Of a stretch of 52,933 nt of DNA, positions 1 through 9,661 are shown piece by piece. Below the pieces are notes generated by a model. The model was not told the DNA's origin. It searched no databases and saw nothing but the letters and a program-made list of their open reading frames with translations. The position numbers and the translations under genes are program-made. How positions within the stretch are numbered: the stretch's first letter is position 1; each line of letters begins with the position of its first letter. The DNA comes from Ignavibacteriae bacterium HGW-Ignavibacteriae-2 (GTDB lineage Bacteria > Bacteroidota > Ignavibacteria > Ignavibacteriales > Melioribacteraceae): positions 1-52,933 of the forward strand of contig PGYT01000013.1 of NCBI GenBank assembly GCA_002839805.1, read 5' to 3'.

Positions 1-731
1 GGCGATAATTATTTGCCAAGTCGTTGTGTTGATGAAACCAGACCATTTAAATCCTTTACAAATTATGAAGAAATGAAGGCTCATTTTGATAACGTTTTAG
101 ACAGAAATGAACAAATGGCTAAGATTATTTCAGAGACAATTTTAACAAAAAGAGATAATAGAAATAGTTTGTTCATTGTAGGTACCGGACATGCTTATAA
201 ATCACCGGTTCCCGGTTTTGGTGTAGGAAAACCTAAAAGTAAATCAAAACAAACAGCCGCAGCTTAAATAGCAAAATTACTTTCTCGCGGAGAAGTTTTC
301 TCGATTTTTCAGCATTGCCCAATTATAAGTAATAACGGTACAATCCACGGATTGATCAGGAACGGGTTTTTTGATTCAGTTTTAAAAAAATCAGAAATTC
401 ACCGATAGCTTTTAAATTGAAAGATAGTCCTTTTGGTGCAGAACCTTTTGATGGGCTTTACGAAATAACCTACGAAAAAGGAACAGGTGATTTTGAAAAT
501 AATTACGATGGATAAATTTTTTAGAACCATTGGAATCAGAACAAGGTGAATACCTGCTTTATGTTATTCTTACAGATGGATACATTAAGTAATTGAATAG
601 ACGTGCCATAATGACAAATACAAGTCTTGAAAAATGGTTCGGTGTAGAAGATGCCACTAAAGAAACGATTATAGATAAGTTTAAAAAAAGTACCTTCAAT
701 AAAAGGCGATGGAAAATTTAGTGAATTGTAA
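1..731 (+). pseudogene. Decayed gene, left end outside window
   Basis: The reading frame is open from the first base and gives about 88 codons, ending at TAA 265-267. Coding-like sequence then continues in the same frame (IAKLLSRGEVFSIFQHCPI), so the TAA looks like a nonsense change of a Gln codon. A frameshift near 400 leads to another stretch (SPIAFKLKDSPFGAEPFDGL), a second lesion near 512 leads to LEPLESEQGEYLLYVILTDG, another stop lies near 590, and the last readable piece ends at TAA 729-731. At least four lesions in about 700 bases make this a dead gene rather than one sequencing error. The family is not recognised with confidence; FIVGTGHAYKSPVPGF hints at a hydrolase-type core, but that is only a guess. 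Confidence 0.6.
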
Positions 732-1543
732 TTTGTTAAAGAATAAGTTTATAACCAATAATTACATAGTAAATACCCGCTAATAAATTTTGAAGGCTTT
801 ATAATTTTTTCTCCCGTAAAATAAGGCTTTCTGCCAAACTGAGTTTAGGGGTTTATTTATTAGTGGTATCCTGATAAAAAAGTTATACAGAAGAAAATAT
901 AAATAGAAATCGGCAAGATTGAGGAAGGTTTATCGACATTGGAGGGAGATCGAGAAGAAAAGCATTTTTGATGTTTGCCTTACTTAATCAAATATTTATT
1001 ATTGGTACAACTATTCTTGATTATATTGGGAACCAATTGGTAAATATTTGGTCCTGGATTATTATTTTTTGTATATGGTTTAGTAATTTTACTCGATGGT
1101 ATTTAATTCTCTGTTCGGAGACTTCCTAATATTGGGAAAAATGTTTGAATACTTTTTTTCGTATTTATTAAAATAATTCGAACAATTTGGATGTTTATTC
1201 TTGCTTTAACTGATAGTGTCCCAAGTGACAATCAATATGCAATAATCCTAAAAATTTTTAATTCCATTTAGGTTAATAAAAATGATTACTACTTCATGCA
1301 AAAACAATTATTTTATCAATTAGCAATGTGCATTATGAATAAAATGTTAAGACTAACATTTATTCTGATTTGTTATAATTATTTATGCATAAACGTAAGA
1401 AGCAGATGGTGAGAAAGTGTTCTTGTTTTATAGTTAGATACGAGATTGTAATAAAACAAAAATTCCAGTAGAAATTTTTGCTAAAGAACATCAGATCGTA
1501 TTTTTAAAATTATTTGTTATTAAAAAAAAATAAGGATTAACAT
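732..1543. other. Gene-poor stretch with possible coding remnants
   Basis: No intact gene is seen. From about 940 to 1260 hydrophobic stretches such as LLNQIFIIGTTILDYIGNQL and FSVRRLPNIGKNV can be read in shifting frames, which suggests a decayed membrane-protein gene. No family could be assigned. The last 30 bases carry the ribosome binding site of the MscS gene. Confidence 0.35.
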
Positions 1544-2446
1544 ATGGAAGAATCATTAACTAAAATTCTTTTTGATCCTACAATAGGTAGAATAATTACA
1601 TCAATAGTTCTTGTATTGATAATAATTGCGCTATCAAAATTCTTCAGAAATAAATCAGTAAAAATGATTAAAGATGTAGATCAAAGATATCGGCTGAGAA
1701 AAATAATTTCATTGGTTAGTTACTTAGTTATAATATTAATTGTATCAATCGTGTTTAGTGATAAACTAAGCGGACTAACTGTAGCTTTGGGCGTTGCTGG
1801 CGCTGGAATCGCTTTTGCACTTCAGGAAGTAATTGCTAGCGTTGCCGGTTGGCTTGCAGTTTCATTATCAAATTTTTATAAAGTTGGGGATAGAGTTCAA
1901 CTTGGCGGAAGCGTTGGTGATGTAATTGATATTGGAATATTACGAACAACTCTAATGGAATGCAGACAATGGGTTGATGGCGATCAGTACACTGGCAGAA
2001 TTGTGAGGATTGCAAACAGTTTCGTATTCAAAGATTCGGTTTATAATTATTCTGCCGATTTTCCTTTCCTCTGGGATGAAATCAAATTGCCTATTAGATA
2101 CGGAAGCGATGTTAATCTCGCAAGAACAATTCTAGAAACTTCTGCGAATGAAATTGTAGGTTCCTATATTGCAAGCGCACAAGAAACCTGGGATAAGATG
2201 CTTGAAAAATATCGTATTGAAAATGCGAATGTAGCCCCTACGGTTTTTATGATTGCAAATGATAACTGGCTGGAGTTTTCACTTCGGTATGTTGTGGATT
2301 ATCAATCGAGAAGAATTACTAAAGATAAATTATTTACAAAAATTCATAATGATATTTTAGCTACAAGCGGGAAAGTTCAGTTTGCCTCCGCCACACATGA
2401 AATTGTAGGTATGCCCTCGTTGAATGTAAAAATTATGGGTGATTAA
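1544..2446 (+). CDS. Small-conductance mechanosensitive channel (MscS family)
   Basis: A 300-residue inner-membrane channel of the MscS family, which opens under membrane tension to release solutes after osmotic downshock. Two N-terminal hydrophobic segments (about 15-33 and 52-72) precede the pore helix, whose Gly/Ala-rich pattern (LGVAGAGIAFALQEVIASVAGW, about 82-103, shown in pieces by G-A-G spacing) is the MscS TM3 signature. It is followed by the beta domain with GDRVQLGG and GDVIDIGILRTTL, as in MscS-type proteins that also carry an insertion with Trp and Asp before the GRIVRIANS segment. The C-terminal alpha-beta domain is short. ATG 1544 follows AAGGA with good spacing. It stands alone, about 100 bases before corA on the same strand, so co-transcription of two membrane ion-flux proteins is possible. 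Confidence 0.9.
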   Translation: MEESLTKILFDPTIGRIITSIVLVLIIIALSKFFRNKSVKMIKDVDQRYRLRKIISLVSYLVIILIVSIVFSDKLSGLTVALGVAGAGIAFALQEVIASVAGWLAVSLSNFYKVGDRVQLGGSVGDVIDIGILRTTLMECRQWVDGDQYTGRIVRIANSFVFKDSVYNYSADFPFLWDEIKLPIRYGSDVNLARTILETSANEIVGSYIASAQETWDKMLEKYRIENANVAPTVFMIANDNWLEFSLRYVVDYQSRRITKDKLFTKIHNDILATSGKVQFASATHEIVGMPSLNVKIMGD

Positions 2447-2549
2447 TTCTATATATCGGTATAAAATAGAATTTAAAAAAGTGATTATTAGTAAAATTGC
2501 CGAAAATATTTAAACATGTTTTCTATAAATAAATCTTCAGGAATTTTTA

Positions 2550-3614
2550 ATGGCAAGATTTTTAAAAAAAAGAGATAAAACTGCGGGACTGGTTCCAGGC
2601 TCAGCTGTTTTTATTGGCAACCAAAAAGTTGATGATATTAAAATCAGAATTATTGATTATGACAAATCACAACTGCACGAAGATGAACTGAAAAAAATTT
2701 CGGATGGAACGGAATTTAAAGAAAAAAACACAGTTACCTGGATTAACATAGATGGTTTGCACGATGCTGGGTTGATGAAAGAAATTGGTGAAACTTTTGA
2801 TCTGCACCCGCTTCTTATTGAAGATATTATGAATACTGATCAAAGGCCAAAACTACAGGAATCCGATAACAACTTATTTTTAGTCCTAAAAATGCTCCGT
2901 CACGATGAATCGAATCAAACTATTATATCTGAACAATTAAGTTTGGTTATAGGCAAAACTTTCCTTTTAACATTCCAAGAACAGCCCGGTGATGTATTTG
3001 AACCGGTAAGAGAAAGAATAAGAAAACAGAAGGGAAGGATAAGAGCTACCAGTATAGACTACCTTTCTTATGCATTAGTTGATACAGTAGTAGATAATTA
3101 TATTTATATAATTGAAAGATTCGGCGAGAAAATTGAAGATATGGAAGAAGTTGTCCTGGGTGATCCTGAACCGGAGATTATGGAACAGCTTAGTAATTAC
3201 AGAAAAGAAATGAATTTTTTAAGAAAAAGTATACGTCCGGCCAAAGAAGCGATCACACAATTAGCAAAACTGGATAATGATATAATTAATAAGAAAACAA
3301 TTCCGTTTTTAAAAGATCTTGAAGACTTAATGACACAGGCGTCTGAAGCAATTGATACATACCGGGAAATGTTATCCGACCAAATGAACCTATATAATTC
3401 CGCATTATCTAATAAGATGAATGATGTGATGAAAATACTGACTATCTTTGCCGCTATTTTTATCCCGCTCACTTTTATTGCAGGGATTTACGGCACTAAT
3501 TTTGAGTATCTGCCCGAACTTCATTTTAAGTATAGTTATTTTATTTTTTGGGGAGTAATGATTGTTGTAGCTGTTGCATTACTAATATTTTTTAAACGTA
3601 AAAAGTGGATCTGA
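2550..3614 (+). CDS. corA: CorA-type magnesium/cobalt transporter, GTN variant
   Basis: A 354-residue CorA-family channel for Mg2+ (Co2+/Ni2+ in some members). The long N-terminal cytoplasmic domain includes the HPLLIEDIMNTDQRPKLQ segment typical of the family, followed by the long stalk helix (about 200-290). Two C-terminal membrane helices (about 293-313 and 327-347) flank the external loop, and the protein ends in the basic KRKKWI tail. The selectivity-loop signature is YGTNFEYLPEL: residues 315-317 are Gly-Thr-Asn where almost all CorA proteins have Gly-Met-Asn. The rest of the loop, including the family-typical PEL, is normal, so the gene looks intact. The Met-to-Thr change could alter ion selectivity or rate; that is inference. 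It may be co-transcribed with the MscS gene 100 bases upstream. Confidence 0.93.
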   Translation: MARFLKKRDKTAGLVPGSAVFIGNQKVDDIKIRIIDYDKSQLHEDELKKISDGTEFKEKNTVTWINIDGLHDAGLMKEIGETFDLHPLLIEDIMNTDQRPKLQESDNNLFLVLKMLRHDESNQTIISEQLSLVIGKTFLLTFQEQPGDVFEPVRERIRKQKGRIRATSIDYLSYALVDTVVDNYIYIIERFGEKIEDMEEVVLGDPEPEIMEQLSNYRKEMNFLRKSIRPAKEAITQLAKLDNDIINKKTIPFLKDLEDLMTQASEAIDTYREMLSDQMNLYNSALSNKMNDVMKILTIFAAIFIPLTFIAGIYGTNFEYLPELHFKYSYFIFWGVMIVVAVALLIFFKRKKWI

Positions 3615-4376
3615 AATTATTTAGCATAACTATTTTTTTGATAAATAAGTTTTAATCTATAATATTCGCTTCACATTCGTAAAATCAGCAAGAACCGAAA
3701 GAAATATTAGCAAGCTATTCATAACACAAGAATTAAAAATATTGAATTACTCTGTCGCTGATTTGCCAGTTTTAAGTGATAAATTGTGTTCCAACAGATG
3801 GGCATCTAAGTCATCTTGGAAGTCGAGTTTTTGGTTGTGAAGCACTAATATTAACCAAAGCAGTAGTAAAGTATATCGACAGATAACGCCGGAATATGGA
3901 ATGAGGAACTGGTAATGCTAAAAAAAGAATAATTGTATTAATAACATCCAAAACTTCATACCGCTGAATTCAACATGCTCACAATGGAAAGAAAACCCCT
4001 GCAAGAGAAATATGAAAGTTGATATGCCAATGGCGGCAGGCAGGTGCCGGCGACAAGCTAAATTAATTTGATGAAAATTACACGCAATCAAAAAAAAGAA
4101 TTAGGATGATTATAGAATTGTGGTGTAAGTTCGTTTTAGTTTATAAACAATATTTTTTATCGATCATAAAAATATAATTGTGTACCTCTTTAAATACTTC
4201 GCAGAGGATTTTCCGCATAATAATCCCCACTTGATAATTCGATATTATCGACTCGCCATAGTTAAAAAAAATAAATATACCGGAAACTTTTATTAGTATA
4301 AGACGTCCTATTTCTTCAAAAATGGTGTATCCAATAAATTATTTTGTCCAAATAATGCTTAAAAAGGTTCAGAACT
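3615..4376. other. Gene-poor stretch with a possible decayed ORF
   Basis: No intact gene is seen. Near 3800-3890 one frame reads TDGHLSHLGSRVFGCEALIL, which resembles the last conserved block of SGNH/GDSL hydrolases (Asp and His followed by a Gly-rich helix), but stops surround it. A short GC-rich patch (4032-4055) stands out from the AT-rich background. The region is best described as decayed intergenic DNA. Confidence 0.35.
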
Positions 4377-5618
4377 GTGTATCGAGATAATAAAAATATA
4401 TTAATAATTGGCCTGATTTTATTCCTTACGAATGCCAGCCATTTCTCCCAATCATGGGTGCAAATTCAAATGATAGATTCAGTAGAAGTATATTCAATAA
4501 CAGAACATAAAGGAGAACTGTTTGCGGTATCATCAAGTGATATCTTTAAGAGCATGGCCAGCGGTTCAGTCTGGTTAAAACTTCAAACTAAACCAAATGT
4601 TAACAGTTATTACTATACAATTTTTTCTTACAAGAATACGTTGTATATAGGAACATTTGACCGCGGCATATATAGAAGTACAAATTCGGGCGATAGCTGG
4701 GATGAATTTAATAACGGACTTTCATCCGACGCTTTAGGTATTGTTGAATTTGCAGGTAAAGGAGATAGTCTTTACGTCGCTACTGATGCGAGCGGTATTC
4801 ATGTAAATAATTTGGAAAATCAGGTTTCCTGGAAAACATTTAATACGGGTCTATATCAAGTAGGTTCAAATGCAATTTACTCAACTGAAAATTATCTTCT
4901 TGCCAATCTCGGCTTATATTTATTTAAGAGAAATGATAAAGATGTTGAGTGGCAGAATATTTTTGTTGATTATAATCAGTCACAGAGACAATTTTACGAT
5001 TTTATTGAACATGGCGAATATATTTTTGCTGGTACAGATAATGGAGTCTACAGAGGCTCCCTTGACGCGATGCATTGGGAAAATAAAGATATACTAGCTT
5101 TCCCCACCAGAGATATCAGCGTGCTAGCCGTCTACAATAATAGATTATTTGCCGGACTATTGTTTGGTGGACAACATTGGATTTTCTCGAGTGATAATTA
5201 TGGCGAATCTTGGGAAATTCATTCACATGAATTTTCATATCTTTATGATATGACAGTACATTATAAAAAATTGTGGGCTGCACGTTCAGATGGATTATGG
5301 TATTTTGATATTAACATCCCAACAGGAATTAAAGAACCAAATTCTATAATTATAAACAAGTTTTCGCTTAACCAAAATTATCCTAATCCATTCAATCCAA
5401 CTACGAAAATTAAGTTTTCAATTCCTTCGGATAATAATGTAGAAATTAAAGTTTTTAATGTGTTGGGAAAAGAAGTTGCTGCATTGTTAAACGAATATAG
5501 ACAAGCTGGAAATTATGAATTAGAATTTGATGCAAGCAATCTTGCGAGCGGAACATACATTTACAGAATTATATGTGGTGATTATACTGAAAAAAAGAAG
5601 ATGATATTGTTAAAATAA
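4377..5618 (+). CDS. Secreted BNR/propeller-like protein with type IX sorting domain
   Basis: A 413-residue exported protein. GTG 4377 gives an N-terminal signal peptide (hydrophobic core IIGLILFLTNAS, cleavage probably near residue 25). The middle (about 30-330) has recurring Asp-box-like turns (STNSGDSWDEF, SSDNYGESWEI) and repeated YIGTFDRGIYRS / FAGTDNGVYRGS strands, as in sortilin/BNR-type beta-propellers. The last ~85 residues form a type A sorting domain beginning FSLNQNYPNPFNPTTKIKFS and ending KKMILLK, the address tag for type IX secretion to the cell surface. No catalytic residues are recognised; it may bind a polymer or act as an adhesin. A GTG start with a weak AAAGG upstream is the only plausible start that includes the signal peptide. 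Confidence 0.8.
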   Translation: MYRDNKNILIIGLILFLTNASHFSQSWVQIQMIDSVEVYSITEHKGELFAVSSSDIFKSMASGSVWLKLQTKPNVNSYYYTIFSYKNTLYIGTFDRGIYRSTNSGDSWDEFNNGLSSDALGIVEFAGKGDSLYVATDASGIHVNNLENQVSWKTFNTGLYQVGSNAIYSTENYLLANLGLYLFKRNDKDVEWQNIFVDYNQSQRQFYDFIEHGEYIFAGTDNGVYRGSLDAMHWENKDILAFPTRDISVLAVYNNRLFAGLLFGGQHWIFSSDNYGESWEIHSHEFSYLYDMTVHYKKLWAARSDGLWYFDINIPTGIKEPNSIIINKFSLNQNYPNPFNPTTKIKFSIPSDNNVEIKVFNVLGKEVAALLNEYRQAGNYELEFDASNLASGTYIYRIICGDYTEKKKMILLK

Positions 5619-6110
5619 TTTTGAATATAACCTTTGTTTTGAGAGCCGTTCATTTACTTGAATACTTCAAGTTAATCTACATTTTCAAATTCAAATAAAT
5701 TTCATTACGAACTTTATTTACATATTAATAAATTACTATGCCGTTCAAAATCCGCTAATGTGAAAACAGCAGTGACAATGCCTCAAATGCCCAGGAGTAT
5801 ACAGAGTATTGAAATTATATAAATCTTATTTTATATTGACCAATGCTAACTTGATCTTAGTATTTATAACTGAGGCATCACAGCATTGAATTCTGATTAT
5901 TGAATTAAAAATATTAATACAGATTCAAGGATCACTCCATTATTTGGTCATCATTTTTATATGTAAAATGCTTAGTATAATTGGCGGAAGAATATAATAT
6001 TTTGGTGTAATGTAAGTCCCAAACTCAACATTAATATGCAATATTATATATTTTTTTTTAAGGTTTAATGCACATAGAAGCTACCTAAGAAAAAAAAATC
6101 AGTTAAAAAA
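5619..6110. other. Gene-poor intergenic stretch
   Basis: No gene is supported. A small hairpin at 5656-5672 (7-base stem ACTTGAA/TTCAAGT, 3-base loop) lies about 40 bases after the preceding stop but lacks a T-tract. The rest is AT-rich without recognisable structure. Confidence 0.4.
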
Positions 6111-8303
6111 ATGACCAAAGAAAATCATGAGATTAAAAAATTTGGAACCTTTGGCGGGGTATTTACTCCCACTCTGTTAACTATTCTCGGAGTTATCATG
6201 TACCTTCGGCTGGGCTGGGTGGTAGGTAATGCCGGTCTTATGGGTGCATGGCTCATAATTTTAATTTCCTTTTTAATTACAATAACTACCGCATTATCCA
6301 TGTCATCAATTACAACCAATATAAGAATAGGAGCCGGCGGAGCTTATGCAATTATATCTCAATCGCTTGGTCTGGAGGTAGGGGGCAGTCTTGGAATTCC
6401 TCGATATGTTTCTCAAGGTTTTGCAGTAACGATGTATATTTTTGGTTTTAGAGAGGGATGGCTTACCATTTTTCCCACTCATCCCGAATTTTTAGTTGAT
6501 ATTATAGTATTTGCTGTTATTTACGGTATTGCTTATAAAAGCGCCGACCTCGCGATTAAAACACAGTATATAATAATGGCTATTATTGCTGCATCTCTTG
6601 TAGTAATTGTTATGGCTGCTTATTATGGTTCTATGATGTACACAACAGCTGATGTGCTGACGTGGGGATCGTATGCAGGATCGGTTGAAAATAACTTTTC
6701 GGGTTCCGATTTTTGGATAGTATTTGCGGTGTTTTTTCCAGCAGCTACTGGAATTATGGCAGGCGCAAATATGTCGGGCGAATTAAAAGATCCCCGCAAA
6801 AGCATTCCCGTAGGTACACTTTGGGCTATTGCGGTAAGTTTTATCATTTATATGGGACTTGCATATTGGATTGCGAGATCAGCCAATAATAATGAACTGC
6901 TCGAAAATTATAATATATTAATTGAAAAGTCTTTTTTCCCTCCTCTAATGATTGCCGGTGTATTAGGAGCAACTTTTTCCTCTGCACTTGCATCGATGGT
7001 TGGTTCATCAAGAATATTATATGCTATGGGTGCGCACAGTGTTCTTCCCGCTAGCGGCTGGCTCGGACAATTAAACAAAACAGGCCAGCCGCGTAACGCA
7101 ATGATGGTTACTGGTGCAATGGTTTTTATGGCTATGCTTCTCCGCGATCTTAATGCGATTGCTCCTTTAGTAACGTTGTTCTTTCTAATTACTTACGCCA
7201 TGTTGAATGTAGTCGTAATAATTGAACAGAACCTCGGACTTATAAGCTTCAGACCGCTTTTTACAGTACCCAAGTGGGTGCCTTGGATTGGTCTGTTGGC
7301 TTCCGTAGTTGCAATGTTTATCATAAACTCAACTTTAAGTCTCATGTCCGTTGCGGTAGTTATTATGGTTTATGGGATTCTGTCGCAGCGAAAACTAATA
7401 ACGCCATTCGAAGATGTAAGAAGCGGAATATTTGTTTCATTTGCGGAGTGGGCTGCAAAACATACTGCCATGATAACCCACCGGCAGGAAAGAGCGTGGA
7501 AACCAAACCTTCTTATACCTGTTAATGACGCGCAATCAGTAAAAGGTATTTTTTCATTCCTTAAAAATGTGGCATATCCTAAGGGATCTATTAAACTGCT
7601 GGGAATTGGTTCCGAAAGTATAAGCGGTAAACTCACTCAACAAATTAATGGATTAAGTTTGGCTTTTCAGCAAGGTGGTGTATTTTCGTCATGGGCTGTT
7701 ATAAGAACCGAAAATTTTTCTGAAGGAGTAAACTTTGCCAACCAGGCTTATAGGGGCTCGTTCTTTAAACCTAACATTGTATTTCTTAATATGTCTGACA
7801 GGGAATCTTACGAAAATGATTTCATAGAAATAATCCGGGAATCGGCCAGGCTGCAGCTTGGAGTGCTTGTTTATTTTCAGCATCCAAAATCCGGTTTTGG
7901 GCAGAGGCAGATGATAAATATATGGATAAGAAATCGCGCGCCTAATTGGGAAATTTCATCAGATATTGGAAATCTTGATCTTTCGATACTTGTTGCTTAC
8001 AAACTTCAGAAAAACTGGGGTGCCAGAATACGAATTGTTACCGTTGTAGATAATCATGAACAAGAAAACCAGGCGGAACTTTTCATCTCCGAATTAATTG
8101 ATCTTGCCCGTCTTCCAAAAACTGAGAGATTGATTCAGGTTGGTATTTTCGATGAATTTATATTGGATGCGCCAAATGCCGATCTTAATATTTTTGGTCT
8201 TGTGCCTGAACCGGATTTTAAGTTCATGGAAAAAATGGTAACTAATACTCAAACAACCTGCTTGTTTATACGTGATTCTGGTATGGAAAATATTTTAGCC
8301 TGA
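6111..8303 (+). CDS. SLC12/CCC-type amino acid-polyamine-organocation permease
   Basis: A 730-residue inner-membrane transporter of the APC superfamily resembling cation-chloride cotransporters (SLC12). FGTFGGVFTPTLLTILGVIM at the N-terminus is the family hallmark first helix, with its broken GVIMYLRLGWVVG segment. The helix-6 region FFPAATGIMAGANMSGELKD matches the NKCC/KCC helix 6 and adjoining loop; it is followed by PRKSIPVGTL. About 12 hydrophobic helices are seen up to residue ~425. The C-terminal ~260 residues are soluble with alternating strands and helices, like the regulatory domain of SLC12 proteins (RPNLLIPVNDAQSVKGIFSF-like start). Bacterial members are poorly characterised, so the ions or amino acids moved are unknown. 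ATG 6111 sits behind an A-rich leader with no obvious SD. The gene stands alone. Confidence 0.85.
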   Translation: MTKENHEIKKFGTFGGVFTPTLLTILGVIMYLRLGWVVGNAGLMGAWLIILISFLITITTALSMSSITTNIRIGAGGAYAIISQSLGLEVGGSLGIPRYVSQGFAVTMYIFGFREGWLTIFPTHPEFLVDIIVFAVIYGIAYKSADLAIKTQYIIMAIIAASLVVIVMAAYYGSMMYTTADVLTWGSYAGSVENNFSGSDFWIVFAVFFPAATGIMAGANMSGELKDPRKSIPVGTLWAIAVSFIIYMGLAYWIARSANNNELLENYNILIEKSFFPPLMIAGVLGATFSSALASMVGSSRILYAMGAHSVLPASGWLGQLNKTGQPRNAMMVTGAMVFMAMLLRDLNAIAPLVTLFFLITYAMLNVVVIIEQNLGLISFRPLFTVPKWVPWIGLLASVVAMFIINSTLSLMSVAVVIMVYGILSQRKLITPFEDVRSGIFVSFAEWAAKHTAMITHRQERAWKPNLLIPVNDAQSVKGIFSFLKNVAYPKGSIKLLGIGSESISGKLTQQINGLSLAFQQGGVFSSWAVIRTENFSEGVNFANQAYRGSFFKPNIVFLNMSDRESYENDFIEIIRESARLQLGVLVYFQHPKSGFGQRQMINIWIRNRAPNWEISSDIGNLDLSILVAYKLQKNWGARIRIVTVVDNHEQENQAELFISELIDLARLPKTERLIQVGIFDEFILDAPNADLNIFGLVPEPDFKFMEKMVTNTQTTCLFIRDSGMENILA

Positions 8304-8678
8304 AAGATATTTGCGTATTAAATTTACAAACTGCAATCAAAACACTATTCCTCAGAATTATTACTTTTATAATGAATTATCCTTCATCTGTAGCGGTGCC
8401 ATTGCTGATATTTTTACGCAATAACAAAATTCTATTTTAGATCTATAGCCTAAATATTAAGCTTACGTTTTTATTCAATTTGTCGCATGGAAAATTTTAA
8501 TGAGGACTCAATGTTATATTTGTCTTGTGGAGAAGTATAATTCAAAATGGTAATTATAAATTAGTAATCCAATAATTGATTATTTTAAAGAAAGTAAATT
8601 GGATGGGAAATTAGAATCTTAAGCCAAGTATTTTCGAAATAAATAATTGTTGGGATCAATTTTACAGGAATAATTTAA
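8304..8678. other. Intergenic, nothing recognised
   Basis: AT-rich spacer between the SLC12-type permease and the glutaminase. No terminator, RNA gene or small ORF is supported. A weak AGGAA (8667-8671) precedes the glutaminase start. Confidence 0.4.
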
Positions 8679-9593
8679 ATGGATTATCAATTAATATTGC
8701 ATGAAATATATGAAATTATCAGCGCACAAAAAGATAGGGGAGAACTTGCGTCATATATCCCCGAGCTTGCCAAAGTAAATCCCGATAATTTTGGAATATA
8801 TTTAACTACTGTCGATAAAAATGAATTTGGTATTGGTGATTGTTATACAAAATTTTCTATTCAAAGCATTGCCAAAGTGCTTTCGTTAAGTTTAGCTTAC
8901 AAAATATTGGGAGAAAAAATTTGGGTCAGAGTGGGCGTTGAACCCTCTGGAACTCCATTTAATTCTCTTGTTCAACTGGAAACAGATAAAGGAATTCCGA
9001 GGAATCCATTTATTAATTCAGGCGCTTTAGTTATATGTGATATTTTAGTCAGTCAATTAAAAAATCCTTTGCAAGATTTTTTGTCTTTTATAAGAGAAAT
9101 ATCTGATAATGCTAATGTTAACTTTTCGAAATCAATTATTGAATCTGAAAGAAGTGTAGGATACAGAAATATTGCGTTGTGCAATTTTATTAAATCATTT
9201 GGAAACATTATTAATGATCCGGACGAAATTCTTAATTTTTACTTTAGCATGTGTTCCATTGAAATGAGTTGTCAGGAATTATCAAAAACATTCCTGTTTT
9301 TTGCAAATAATGGATTTATAAACTCGGGCAATAAACAAATATTAAGTATTAGTCAAACCAAAAGGATTAACGCCATAATGCAAACTTGCGGGTTTTATGA
9401 TGAATCAGGAGAATTTACATTCAAAGTTGGACTTCCCGGTAAAAGTGGAGTTGGCGGCGGTATTATTGCAATCCACCCAAACAACTATAGTATTGCAACC
9501 TGGAGCCCAAAATTAAATAAAAAAGGAAATTCATATAGAGGGATGAGATTTCTGGAATTGTTAACGACCAATACCCAATCTTCTATATTCTGA
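8679..9593 (+). CDS. glsA: Glutaminase A
   Basis: A 304-residue serine-dependent glutaminase (beta-lactamase-like fold) that hydrolyses L-glutamine to glutamate and ammonia in the cytoplasm. The active-site motif FSIQSIAK places the nucleophile Ser63 and the general base Lys66 (SxxK). Downstream family signatures are present: GVEPSGTPFNSLVQLE, GIPRNPFINSGAL, SERSVGYRN-type segment and the late GLPGKSGVGGGI loop. The length matches the family. ATG 8679 follows AGGAA. The usual Ser at the position before the catalytic Lys is Ala here, which should be tolerated. Its 3' end converges on the outer-membrane protein of the RiPP cluster 68 bases away; it shows no functional link to it. Confidence 0.95.
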   Translation: MDYQLILHEIYEIISAQKDRGELASYIPELAKVNPDNFGIYLTTVDKNEFGIGDCYTKFSIQSIAKVLSLSLAYKILGEKIWVRVGVEPSGTPFNSLVQLETDKGIPRNPFINSGALVICDILVSQLKNPLQDFLSFIREISDNANVNFSKSIIESERSVGYRNIALCNFIKSFGNIINDPDEILNFYFSMCSIEMSCQELSKTFLFFANNGFINSGNKQILSISQTKRINAIMQTCGFYDESGEFTFKVGLPGKSGVGGGIIAIHPNNYSIATWSPKLNKKGNSYRGMRFLELLTTNTQSSIF

Positions 9594-9661
9594 AATAGAG
9601 AAGTTTATGATTATTAAAATCAAAAACATTCCTTCAATAATCTGCAAAAATTTACCGGCGG

